Below, piece by piece: positions 35,202-43,424 of a DNA stretch of 48,094 bases. The stretch is from Eutrophosalina sp902522775 (GTDB lineage Bacteria > Bacteroidota > Bacteroidia > Flavobacteriales > Flavobacteriaceae). Location: positions 1-48,094 of the forward strand of contig CABYWQ010000007.1 of the NCBI GenBank assembly GCA_902522775.1, given 5' to 3'. Position 1 is the stretch's first letter. Each line of letters starts with the position of its first letter. The notes beneath the pieces were generated by a model. The model was not told the DNA's origin, ran no database searches, and worked only from the letters and a program-made list of their open reading frames with translations. The position numbers and the translations under genes were made by a program.

Positions 35202-36176
35202 TTGAAAAGTAAAATCATTATTTTAATTTCTCTTATTTTTTTTTCGTGTGAAAACGAAAAAAACAATTACAAACCAATTTCATCTGGAAGAATAAACTCT
35301 ATTTCTGTAATTATTGATAAAGTTAATTGGGAATCTAATATAGGAGATGAAATCAGAAATTCTTTTGCATCAGAGTTTAAAGGTCTTCCTCAAATTGAAG
35401 AGGCATTTAATTTAAATCAAATACCTTACGAAGCATTTACTGGATTTGGAAGAACAGCAAGAAATATAATTTTTATAAATCAAAAAAAAGACGATAAACC
35501 AAAGATGGTTAGAGACAAGTTTGCTAGACCTCAGTTATTTTTAGAAGTATCCGGAACCGATCATCAAACAATAATCAAAAACTTAAAGAATGTTACAGAT
35601 TTTTCAATTAATGAATTTCAAAAAGGCGAAATAGCAGAAAATAAAAGAAGAATTCTAAAGTCAACTTTAAATAAAACAAACTTAGGTGAGCTTTTATTTT
35701 TAAGCTTAAAAATACCATCAGCATATTCAATTTTTAAACAAGAAAATAAAACGATTTGGTTTCAAAAACTTTTAAAAAATGGTAGTTCAAACATCATAGT
35801 TTCTGAATTAAACATTTCTAAAGAAGTTTTTGAATCTTTTAGCCTAAAAGATGTAATTAAATCAAGAGATTCTTTGAATAAGTCCTTTGTTCCTGGCAGA
35901 AATGAAGGCAGTTATATGATTACAGAGCAAGCCTACTTACCTTATTTTACTTCAACTAAAGTAAATGGATTCCCAGCCAAGGAGACAAGAGGAACATGGG
36001 AGGTTAATGGAGATTTCATGGGAGGTCCATTCATTAATTATATTCTAAAAGACTCTATTAATAATAGGATTTTATATTTTGAAGGATTTATTTTTTCACC
36101 TTCACAAAGAAAACGGGATGGAATTATTGAGATAGAATCAATAATTAAGTCGCTAAAAGTTTTTGAAAAGAATTAA
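35202..36176 (+). CDS. DUF4837-family lipoprotein
   Basis: The 324-residue protein opens with a lipoprotein signal (ILISLIFFSCEN) and continues with the SGRINSISVIIDKVNW motif of DUF4837, a Bacteroidota family of unknown function. It should be membrane-anchored and face the periplasm or surface. The start is TTG 35202, since no ATG precedes the signal peptide. It shares a transcript with pgk, which is likely a matter of location only. It ends 8 bp from convergent tatA. Confidence 0.8.
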   Translation: MKSKIIILISLIFFSCENEKNNYKPISSGRINSISVIIDKVNWESNIGDEIRNSFASEFKGLPQIEEAFNLNQIPYEAFTGFGRTARNIIFINQKKDDKPKMVRDKFARPQLFLEVSGTDHQTIIKNLKNVTDFSINEFQKGEIAENKRRILKSTLNKTNLGELLFLSLKIPSAYSIFKQENKTIWFQKLLKNGSSNIIVSELNISKEVFESFSLKDVIKSRDSLNKSFVPGRNEGSYMITEQAYLPYFTSTKVNGFPAKETRGTWEVNGDFMGGPFINYILKDSINNRILYFEGFIFSPSQRKRDGIIEIESIIKSLKVFEKN

Positions 36177-36184
36177 AAAAGTTT

Positions 36185-36361
36185 TTATTCTTCTTTGTCT
36201 TTTTCTTCCTCCTTAGAAGCATTTTTAAATTCTTGTATGCCTTTTCCAAGCCCTTTCATTAATTCTGGGATTTTTCTACCACCAAACAATAATAGAATTA
36301 CCAGTAGTATCAGAACAATTTGTCCTGGACCCAAAGCAAATAAAACAAAAGATGTATTCAT
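36185..36361 (-). CDS. tatA: Twin-arginine translocase subunit TatA
   Basis: This 58-residue protein (below usual length cut-offs) forms the pore part of the Tat system, which exports folded proteins. It has an N-terminal membrane helix (about residues 9-26: LGPGQIVLILLVILLLFGG), the conserved FGGRKIPEL hinge, then an amphipathic helix (MKGLGKGIQEFKNA) and an acidic lysine-rich tail. It is divergent from the M23 peptidase gene, a neighbourhood seen in other flavobacteria. A near-consensus TACTTTTA box lies 14 nt upstream of the ATG. Confidence 0.93.
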   Translation of the reverse strand: MNTSFVLFALGPGQIVLILLVILLLFGGRKIPELMKGLGKGIQEFKNASKEEEKDKEE

Positions 36362-36438
36362 AAATTTAATTTAAGTAAAAGTAATAATAAATTAGTTTTT
36401 AAAGTTTAATACAAGAAAATTTATAATATTTTGATGAT

Positions 36439-36446
36439 TATCTTTG
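36439..36446 (+). promoter_or_regulatory. -7 promoter box (TATCTTTG) of the M23 peptidase gene
   Basis: An exact TAnnTTTG match lies 7 nt before the ATG at 36454. Confidence 0.6.
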
Positions 36447-36453
36447 TAAGTAA

Positions 36454-37308
36454 ATGAAAGAGAAAAAGATTTCAAAAAAAAACAAAAACAGCCCAATTAA
36501 TTATAGGCTAGTAGTTTTAAACGAGGAAACTTATGAGGAGAGGTATTCTTTAAGGCTGTCTAAATTAAATGTATTTGCATACATAGTTTTTATTACTCTT
36601 TTTATTATGACTATAACAACTTTTATTATTTTTTTCACTCCCGTTAAAGAGTATGTTCCAGGCTATGATACAACTGAAATAAGGTTTCAGGCAATTGATA
36701 ATCTTCAAAAATTAGACTCGATTGTTTATGCTCTAGAAAACAACGAGCAATATATCCTGTCTTTGAAAAGCTTGTTATCAGGTGAAGAATTTGACAACAA
36801 ATATCAGTCAAATCCACAAGTACCTAAAGTTGATCTTTCAGAGCTTGATGTTAAGATCAATATTGAAGATTCTATCTTAAGAAAATTTGTTGAAAGGGAA
36901 GACAGGTTTAATATTATTGAATCAGAATACAATCCTTTAGACATTACTTTAGAACCACCTGCTGAGGGTTTTATCTCAGAAAAATTCTCTGTTAGTAATA
37001 AACATTTTGGTATTGATATCGTTTTAAAAGAAGAGACTCCTGTCAAATCAGTTGCGGAAGGAATTGTTATATTTTCAGAGTGGACAGTAGGGTCTGGACA
37101 TACAATTATTTTATATCACAAAAATAGATTAATGACTATTTATAAACATAATAAATCATCAAAGGTTTCTCAGGGAAAGTTTGTACAATCTGGAGAGGTA
37201 ATTGCTCTTTCAGGCAACACAGGAGAGTTCACTACTGGCCCTCACTTGCATTTTGAATTGTGGGACGACAAAGGGCCAATAAACCCTCAGGATATAATAA
37301 CTTTTTAA
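36454..37308 (+). CDS. M23-family metallopeptidase, membrane-anchored
   Basis: The 284-residue protein has one membrane helix near residues 42-66 and a C-terminal LytM/M23 domain. Zinc ligands are seen in HFGIDI (near residue 188) and GPHLHFELW (near 268). It should cut or bind peptidoglycan cross-links in the periplasm. The GH3 gene starts one base after its stop. The middle region is not a strong coiled coil. Confidence 0.9.
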   Translation: MKEKKISKKNKNSPINYRLVVLNEETYEERYSLRLSKLNVFAYIVFITLFIMTITTFIIFFTPVKEYVPGYDTTEIRFQAIDNLQKLDSIVYALENNEQYILSLKSLLSGEEFDNKYQSNPQVPKVDLSELDVKINIEDSILRKFVEREDRFNIIESEYNPLDITLEPPAEGFISEKFSVSNKHFGIDIVLKEETPVKSVAEGIVIFSEWTVGSGHTIILYHKNRLMTIYKHNKSSKVSQGKFVQSGEVIALSGNTGEFTTGPHLHFELWDDKGPINPQDIITF

Positions 37309-37309
37309 T

Positions 37310-38791
37310 ATGTTAAAAAGATTTTTTGCAAAAGTTTTTGCTTTTATAATTGTAAGAAAAATTGAAAATACTTATTCAAAGTCCTTTAAAATTCAAGAAA
37401 AAATTCTTTTTTCACTTTTAAAAAAAGCCTCTAATACTCAATTTGGAATAGATCATAATTTCAATAAAATAGACAATTATGACTTTTTCAAAAAAAACGT
37501 TCCTGTCAGAGATTATGAAGAGTTTTCAACTTACATCTCCAAAATCAAAAAAGGTAGCAGAAATATTCTTTGGCCTGGCAAGCCTCTTTATTTTGCAAAA
37601 ACTTCTGGAACAACAAGTGGTTTAAAATATATTCCAATAACTAAGGAGTCAATGCCTAATCATATTAATTCGTCAAGAAATGCTTTTTTATTTTATATAA
37701 ATAAAACTGGAAAAACAAATATTTTAGACGGTAAAGCTATTTTTATTCAAGGCTCACCAATTCTGGAAGATTTAAATGGTATAAGCGTTGGAAGACTATC
37801 TGGAATTGTTGCACATTATGTTCCGAGATATTTAAATAATAACAAAATGCCATCTTGGGAGACTAATTGTATAATTGACTGGGAAGAAAAAATAGAAAAA
37901 ATTTGTGAAGAGACTTTAAATGAAAATATGACTGTTATAGGCGGAATTCCATCTTGGGTAAAAATGTATTTTGAGAAACTTATTAAAAAGTCAAATAAAA
38001 AAACTTTAGCTGAAATTTTTAAAAATCTATCATTGTATGTTTTTGGGGGAGTAAATTATGAGCCATATCAAAAAACATTCAATAAGCTGATTGGTAAACA
38101 AATTAATACAATTGAATTTTATCCATCATCAGAGGGTTTCTTTGCCTATCAAAATGATCAAAATGATAAGTCATTACTACTTCAATATGATTCTGGAATT
38201 TACTTCGAATTTGTAAAACTTGAAAATTTTGGAGATGAGAACCAAAAAAGATATAATCTTTCGCAAGTTCAAGTAGGAATAAACTATATTTTAATAGTTT
38301 CAACAAACGCAGGGTTGTGGGCTTACAATACTGGTGACACAGTTACTTTCACATCACTTGATCCGCCAAAAATTTTAGTTACAGGAAGATATAATCATTT
38401 TATTTCTGCTTTTGGAGAGCATGTTATCGTTACAGAAGTTGAGCAAAGTTTAGCCGAAACATCGAAACATTTTAATGAATTAATTGCTGAATTTACAGTA
38501 GCTCCTAAATTAAATAATGATCAAAAATTACCTTGTCATGAGTGGTTTATAGAGTTTAAATCAGATGTCAAAAAATTGGATCAATTTGAAAAATATCTAG
38601 ATAATGAACTGTGCAAAAGAAACGTTTATTATAAAGATTTGATACATGGAAAAATTTTAAAAGAGTTGGAAATTGTTTTAGTAAAAAAAGGGGGTTTTAA
38701 TAGACATATGAAAAGCATTGGGAGACTTGGGGAACAAAACAAAATCCCAAGGCTTTCTAATAATAGAGACTTCATTAAAGGGTTAAAATAA
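37310..38791 (+). CDS. GH3 auxin-responsive-promoter-like protein (acyl-adenylating fold)
   Basis: The 493-residue protein belongs to the GH3 family of acyl-acid-amido synthetase-like enzymes. The ATP-binding loop appears as FAKTSGTTSGLKYIPIT near residue 95, with YPSSEG near 272 and YNTGDTV near 337. Plant members join amino acids to hormones; bacterial members have no settled substrate. It follows the M23 gene, as in other flavobacteria. It ends 5 bp from the convergent kelch-like gene. Confidence 0.88.
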   Translation: MLKRFFAKVFAFIIVRKIENTYSKSFKIQEKILFSLLKKASNTQFGIDHNFNKIDNYDFFKKNVPVRDYEEFSTYISKIKKGSRNILWPGKPLYFAKTSGTTSGLKYIPITKESMPNHINSSRNAFLFYINKTGKTNILDGKAIFIQGSPILEDLNGISVGRLSGIVAHYVPRYLNNNKMPSWETNCIIDWEEKIEKICEETLNENMTVIGGIPSWVKMYFEKLIKKSNKKTLAEIFKNLSLYVFGGVNYEPYQKTFNKLIGKQINTIEFYPSSEGFFAYQNDQNDKSLLLQYDSGIYFEFVKLENFGDENQKRYNLSQVQVGINYILIVSTNAGLWAYNTGDTVTFTSLDPPKILVTGRYNHFISAFGEHVIVTEVEQSLAETSKHFNELIAEFTVAPKLNNDQKLPCHEWFIEFKSDVKKLDQFEKYLDNELCKRNVYYKDLIHGKILKELEIVLVKKGGFNRHMKSIGRLGEQNKIPRLSNNRDFIKGLK

Positions 38792-38796
38792 ATAAA

Positions 38797-40260
38797 TTAA
38801 CCTTCTTTGATAATTATGTTTTTATTCAATATATAATTCATTTGCCTTGAGTCTTTTTTTGATTTTTCAATTAAAAATAGATTTGTATTGAAAAGTGTTA
38901 AAAAACGTTTATTTAGAGAGGAAGTAATTCTATTTTTTCTTTTAATGGCATAGTCTTTTGTTTTAGATTTTTCAATAAATAATGACATTACCTGTGCATT
39001 TGAAACAATCTTCTGTTTTAGAAAGTACTTAATAAACAATAGCTCTTCTTTTGTTAATCCGATAGAGCCTTTGGAATGAATTATTTCTTTATTAGTCAGT
39101 ACATATTTTCGATTGTTTAAGCGAAAGAAAATCCAAAGGAAAATAATTATAGATATAAGTAGAATAAACCCATAAATTAAAAAAATGTAAAAATTATCAG
39201 TACTTCTATATAAGTATTCATCAATTATACCTTCTCTTTTTTCTAATCCTGTTAAATCAAAATAGGCAATAGAAATCTTTCCAGTTGAAAAATTTTTAAC
39301 TACTCTGACTAATTCATTGTTTTTAATTAGAGACTTTCCTGTGCTGTTGTTTAATAACAAATCATTAGCAATAGTTTTTAAGCTATTATTTTCTGGGTCA
39401 ATTAAATAAAGATTTGGATTATCAACAATACTTAATAGTAGATTTTTCCCAAGTCGAAAGCTTTTGTTATTGAGATTAATTGGAGCATCGTTTAAAATAG
39501 GATTAAGAACTCCTTTTTTTTCCCAATTAAAATAATTTTTTTTATCAATTTCACCGAGATCGTTAAGTTTTGGCAAGCTTAAAACATACAGGTTTTTTTC
39601 TTTGAAAGATTTTTGATTATTAGATGTTCTTTTTAAAAAGCCAAAAGCATACAATTTATCATTTTTAATTAAAAAAGCTCCTTGGTCAATTCCTTCAGGA
39701 ATTTGACCAGTCGTATTTACATAATCCCATTCTCCTGAGCTAAAATTAAATTTTGTTAATAGTGATTTTGTTTCCCAAAATCCATATCCACCAAGCAGAT
39801 AAAGATCTTTTCCATGAGAAAAAAAATAACCTGAATATTGATTTCTGTGCGCAAAAGACCTATCAATTCTAGTTATAGAATTATCACTTTCACTAAATTT
39901 AAATAAAATACCGCCGCCTGGGTATAATAGATAGCTATTTGAACCCATTTTAACTTGTGAAAGAGCTTGAAGCTCAACATTAATTTCTTTTGGGATAGAT
40001 TTTGAATACTTTCTGTATGCAAATTGATTTTTTGAAAAAGGACCAGTTAAAAAACCATCTCTAAGTAGAATATGAAAATAGTTTTTGCTGTTCTCAATAA
40101 ATAGATAATCTTCATTGTCAAGTAATTCTGAAATATTGTCAGCATTGATAATTGAGTCATAAGTAACATTTTCTATTAATAAATTATTATTAATTGTTAT
40201 TGCAGGCTCTTGACTATTAATTAAGCAAATGAAAAATAAAAATGATATTTTTTCGATCAT
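38797..40260 (-). CDS. Kelch-like propeller protein with one membrane helix and a winged-helix-like cytoplasmic tail (paralog 1)
   Basis: The 487-residue protein has a short signal peptide (residues 1-16), an outer region of about 340 residues with kelch-like repeats (HRNQ at 138-141, GGYGFW at 157-162), a membrane helix at about 356-380, and a tail of about 105 residues. The tail (LTKEELLFIKYFL then KRKNRITSSLNKRF near 440) is basic and resembles an OmpR-like winged helix by eye. The topology would be periplasmic sensor, helix, cytoplasmic DNA-binding domain. Its ATG overlaps the WecA-like gene's stop (ATGA). The function is not known; the paralog at 41308 shares the motifs. Confidence 0.7.
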   Translation of the reverse strand: MIEKISFLFFICLINSQEPAITINNNLLIENVTYDSIINADNISELLDNEDYLFIENSKNYFHILLRDGFLTGPFSKNQFAYRKYSKSIPKEINVELQALSQVKMGSNSYLLYPGGGILFKFSESDNSITRIDRSFAHRNQYSGYFFSHGKDLYLLGGYGFWETKSLLTKFNFSSGEWDYVNTTGQIPEGIDQGAFLIKNDKLYAFGFLKRTSNNQKSFKEKNLYVLSLPKLNDLGEIDKKNYFNWEKKGVLNPILNDAPINLNNKSFRLGKNLLLSIVDNPNLYLIDPENNSLKTIANDLLLNNSTGKSLIKNNELVRVVKNFSTGKISIAYFDLTGLEKREGIIDEYLYRSTDNFYIFLIYGFILLISIIIFLWIFFRLNNRKYVLTNKEIIHSKGSIGLTKEELLFIKYFLKQKIVSNAQVMSLFIEKSKTKDYAIKRKNRITSSLNKRFLTLFNTNLFLIEKSKKDSRQMNYILNKNIIIKEG

Positions 40261-41291
40261 TTAAAAATTAAATAAAATAGTATTAATAGATATATTAATA
40301 TAAAAAATATAACAAGACTCAATGAAAAATACATAGATAGAAAGAACCCAATTGTTAATATTGAAATTGAAGTTAATAGAATTATAAGAGTTGCTAGCCA
40401 ATGATTAAGACCTTTTTTGTCAATCAATCTGTGGTGTAAGTGAACTCTGTCAGCTACAAATGGAGATTGTTTTTTATATGCTCTTATTGCAAAGGCACGT
40501 AAAGTATCGACTAATGGATAAATTATCATCAAAACTACTAATAAGGGTCTTGAAATAATATCATCCGTAATAATAAAACTTCTGTCATCTAGAATGTAGA
40601 AAATATAAAAAGCAATTACTGAGCCTAATAATAATGAGCCAGTATCACCCAAAAACACTTTTCTATAAGGATTCATATTATATAATAAAAAACCTATTAG
40701 AGCACCTACTATTGAGGGTGCTACAAGCTCCATTTCTCTGGACGAAACAGACAAAATAGCTCCAATCACTATAAAAAACTTTATACAAAGTAATGCCGCA
40801 AGACCATCAATTCCATCTATTAAGTTTAGTGAGTTTACTATAACAACAAAAACAAAAATTGTGACCAAACTACCAACCAAATACGGAATTTCATAAATTC
40901 CAAAAATGCCATGAAAATTATTTATATAAACCTCACTTTGTAATAAAACAACTCCCGCAAATACTTGAACATAAAATTTTTCTCTGTACTTTATTGAAAA
41001 AAGATCATCTGCAACACCAATTAAAGCAACGAAGCAAAATGCTAAAAGAGCATATAGATTAACGTTAATAAGTCCAAGTGCCTTTCCAACTCCATAACAT
41101 ATACAAAATGTTAGAAATAAAGCAAGCCCACCAGATCTTGTGGCTTTTTCTCTGTGAGAAGACCTGGCTGTCACTGGATCATACATTTTATTTAAATTAA
41201 AAGCAGTATTTAAATAACCATTTAAAAAACCTGATAGGCCAGCAGCTAAAATTAAAAACAAAAAATAATAAACTAATAATTCGACTTCCAT
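40257..41291 (-). CDS. WecA/WbpL-like polyprenyl-phosphate GlcNAc-1-phosphate transferase
   Basis: This 344-residue membrane protein starts sugar-polymer synthesis on undecaprenyl phosphate in the inner membrane. Family motifs are visible: GVADDLFSIKYREK (Mg-binding DD), LNLIDGIDGLA, FLGDTGSLLLG and HLHHRLI. It has about ten helices. It lacks the UDP-MurNAc-pentapeptide features of MraY, so it belongs to the WecA side. It is coupled to the kelch-like gene by a 4-nt overlap and divergent from the second paralog, with only 16 bp between start codons. Confidence 0.9.
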   Translation of the reverse strand: MEVELLVYYFLFLILAAGLSGFLNGYLNTAFNLNKMYDPVTARSSHREKATRSGGLALFLTFCICYGVGKALGLINVNLYALLAFCFVALIGVADDLFSIKYREKFYVQVFAGVVLLQSEVYINNFHGIFGIYEIPYLVGSLVTIFVFVVIVNSLNLIDGIDGLAALLCIKFFIVIGAILSVSSREMELVAPSIVGALIGFLLYNMNPYRKVFLGDTGSLLLGSVIAFYIFYILDDRSFIITDDIISRPLLVVLMIIYPLVDTLRAFAIRAYKKQSPFVADRVHLHHRLIDKKGLNHWLATLIILLTSISILTIGFFLSMYFSLSLVIFFILIYLLILFYLIFK

Positions 41292-41307
41292 TTATTAACT
41301 TGGCTTT

Positions 41308-42714
41308 GTGAAAAAAATATTTTCATTCTTAATTTTTTTTGTATTTAATTTTATTTCAGGACAAATAAATTTACCTGTTTCAGATAGTATAACCAACTTC
41401 TTGTTTGCAAAATCAAATGATGATAAAATTAATATGATAACTAAAAATGGCATATTTGAGCTAAATAATCAATCTTGGAACTATTATAAATTTCCGACTT
41501 CATCTTTTAAAAAAGAGATTGGTAAAATTGGAGTTGAATTTTCACACAAAGAGTATTTATCGATTCATAATTCAAAGGATCAATTTATAGTTTCAATTGG
41601 TGGCGGACCAGTTTTTAAAAGAATCAAAAATGAATATATAAGAGTCGACAATACCCATCTCCATCGAAATCAAGTTTGGGGATCTTTTTTTACTTATAAT
41701 GATAAAATTCATATTTACGGTGGTTATGGTTTTTGGTCATTTAAAAACTATATTACTTTTTTTGATTCGAATACTAAACAATGGGATCTAGTTTATAATG
41801 AAAGTGAATATATCCCAAAAGGAAGGGGTAAAGCTATCAGTTTTGTCTCTAATGACTTTAAGCTTTTCGTAATTGGTGGCACCACAATTTCTAAAAACGC
41901 GTTGTATAATATAGATAATGATGATGTTTTTTACTTTGATTTGATTAAAAAAAAATTCGTAGACATTGGTAAACTTTCTAAGCCACTAATTTCAAAACAC
42001 ACTCTTTTTAAACTACCCTCAGTAAATGACAATGCATTTCTAATTGAGACAGATTCAATTATTAATTTTGACTTCAATGAAATGAGCTACACATCATATA
42101 AAAAAAATAACTTAAATATTAATGTTGATAATAAATTTCCAACATATATAATCGGTAATAATCTATATTTTATTTCTGAAAAAAACCAAAAAAAAACATT
42201 AGAATTTATAAATCTTAATTCTTTGGACTCATCTGATTTTGTATCATCAACAGTTTCTATTATCGAAGAAAAAAGAGAAAGATCTTTTGAAATAATATTA
42301 ATTTCAGTATTTGGTTTAATTTTCTTTTGGATTATTTTAAAATTATTTTTGTATAAAGATCATATAAAGGGCCTTTTGCTATTTGATGATAAAATAATAT
42401 TTTTTAAAAACAAATCAGTTAAGGCAACATCAATGGAAATAAATTTTATTTCAAACCTTTCTAATAATAACTTTATATCTGCATCACAAATAAATAAAAT
42501 AATATCCTCAAAAAAATACAGTAAATCTCATTTAACATCTATGAGAAATAATTTCATTAATAAAATTAATTCTAAGCTTTATCATCTTAATGGTGAAAAA
42601 CAATCAATCATTGAAACTAAACATCCAGATGACAGTAGAATCAAAGTTTATAGAACAAATATCAGTAACTTTAAGCCTAAAACCAGCTTTATAAAATTTT
42701 TATTTAAGTTTTAG
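41308..42714 (+). CDS. Kelch-like propeller protein with one membrane helix and a winged-helix-like cytoplasmic tail (paralog 2)
   Basis: This 468-residue protein has the same order as paralog 1: signal peptide (1-18), outer region with HRNQ (119-122) and GGYGFW (138-143), a membrane helix at about 328-348, and a basic tail of about 115 residues whose LTSMRNNFINKINSKLYHL segment aligns by eye with the KRKNRITSSLNKRF segment of paralog 1. The start is GTG 41308, since no ATG precedes the signal peptide. It points away from the WecA-like gene. The function is unknown. Confidence 0.68.
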   Translation: MKKIFSFLIFFVFNFISGQINLPVSDSITNFLFAKSNDDKINMITKNGIFELNNQSWNYYKFPTSSFKKEIGKIGVEFSHKEYLSIHNSKDQFIVSIGGGPVFKRIKNEYIRVDNTHLHRNQVWGSFFTYNDKIHIYGGYGFWSFKNYITFFDSNTKQWDLVYNESEYIPKGRGKAISFVSNDFKLFVIGGTTISKNALYNIDNDDVFYFDLIKKKFVDIGKLSKPLISKHTLFKLPSVNDNAFLIETDSIINFDFNEMSYTSYKKNNLNINVDNKFPTYIIGNNLYFISEKNQKKTLEFINLNSLDSSDFVSSTVSIIEEKRERSFEIILISVFGLIFFWIILKLFLYKDHIKGLLLFDDKIIFFKNKSVKATSMEINFISNLSNNNFISASQINKIISSKKYSKSHLTSMRNNFINKINSKLYHLNGEKQSIIETKHPDDSRIKVYRTNISNFKPKTSFIKFLFKF

Positions 42715-42721
42715 TTTAGAT

Positions 42722-42734
42722 ATAGCTTCGCTAT
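42722..42734. repeat. Small hairpin (ATAGC-TTC-GCTAT) between convergent genes
   Basis: A 5-bp perfect stem with a 3-nt loop follows the paralog 2 stop and precedes the convergent UpxY-like gene's end. It may act as a weak terminator, but no strong T run follows. Confidence 0.3.
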
Positions 42735-42769
42735 TCATTTCACATTAAAAGCTAAATGATTTATTTGAT

Positions 42770-43246
42770 TTATGCAGCAACAAGATTATTTTTGCTTAAT
42801 ACAAACTTTACATTTAAAGACTTTAGTATTATAGTTACATTTTTATTTGTTACTTTCTCAATAACCCCATTTTTGAAAATCATTGGACCAGAGCTAACCT
42901 TAACTTTCTCACCAATTTTAAAATGTAATTTATGAATATTTAAATCACCGCTGAAATGATTCCTCAATACACTAATCTCATCATTACTGATGATGGCAGG
43001 TTTTCCTAAAGTATTCCTAACAATATTTTTTGTATACGGATTTAAATTAATAAGATTGTAATTTAATTTATTAGTTCTAAAAAAAACATATCCAGGTAGT
43101 GCAGAGACATTAACTTTTTTTATCCTGTCTGACCAAACTCTTCTAGACTTATAATAAGGCGCATAAGATTCAATATTAAAAGACGAGAAAAAATCACGAG
43201 CTTTGAGCTCAGTATTAGTTCTAGTCTTAATTGCAAACCATTTCAT
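42770..43246 (-). CDS. NusG/RfaH/UpxY-like transcription antiterminator
   Basis: The 158-residue protein has the NusG N-terminal domain (WFAIKTRTNTELKARDFF, then LPGYVFFR) and a C-terminal KOW-like part (IGEKVKVSSGPMIFKNGVI). In Bacteroidota such paralogs (UpxY group) promote read-through of polysaccharide gene clusters. The housekeeping NusG is normally near rplK/rplA, which are not here. The location beside the WecA-like gene and kelch paralogs supports a polysaccharide role. A separate transcript ends convergently with paralog 2. Confidence 0.8.
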   Translation of the reverse strand: MKWFAIKTRTNTELKARDFFSSFNIESYAPYYKSRRVWSDRIKKVNVSALPGYVFFRTNKLNYNLINLNPYTKNIVRNTLGKPAIISNDEISVLRNHFSGDLNIHKLHFKIGEKVKVSSGPMIFKNGVIEKVTNKNVTIILKSLNVKFVLSKNNLVAA

Positions 43247-43424
43247 ACCTACTGCTAATATAAAAATAATATTTAATGAATAGTTCGTTTTTTTGTATTC
43301 TATTTACAAAATGCTGTATATCAATATCTTATAATAAAATGATAAGATTTCTTTTAGAAATAAAATACAATTTTCTTTACTTTTAAATTTTTATATTCAT
43401 AAAATTAAAAACTAATTTTACAAC

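Noticed and set aside
40257..41291. mraY (peptidoglycan precursor transferase)
   Set aside because: The HLHHRLI and LNLIDGIDGLA motifs fit WecA-type enzymes, and there are no mur genes around it.
42770..43246. Housekeeping nusG
   Set aside because: It has no secE, rplK or rplA neighbours, and its position beside a WecA-like gene fits the UpxY/RfaH-type paralogs better.
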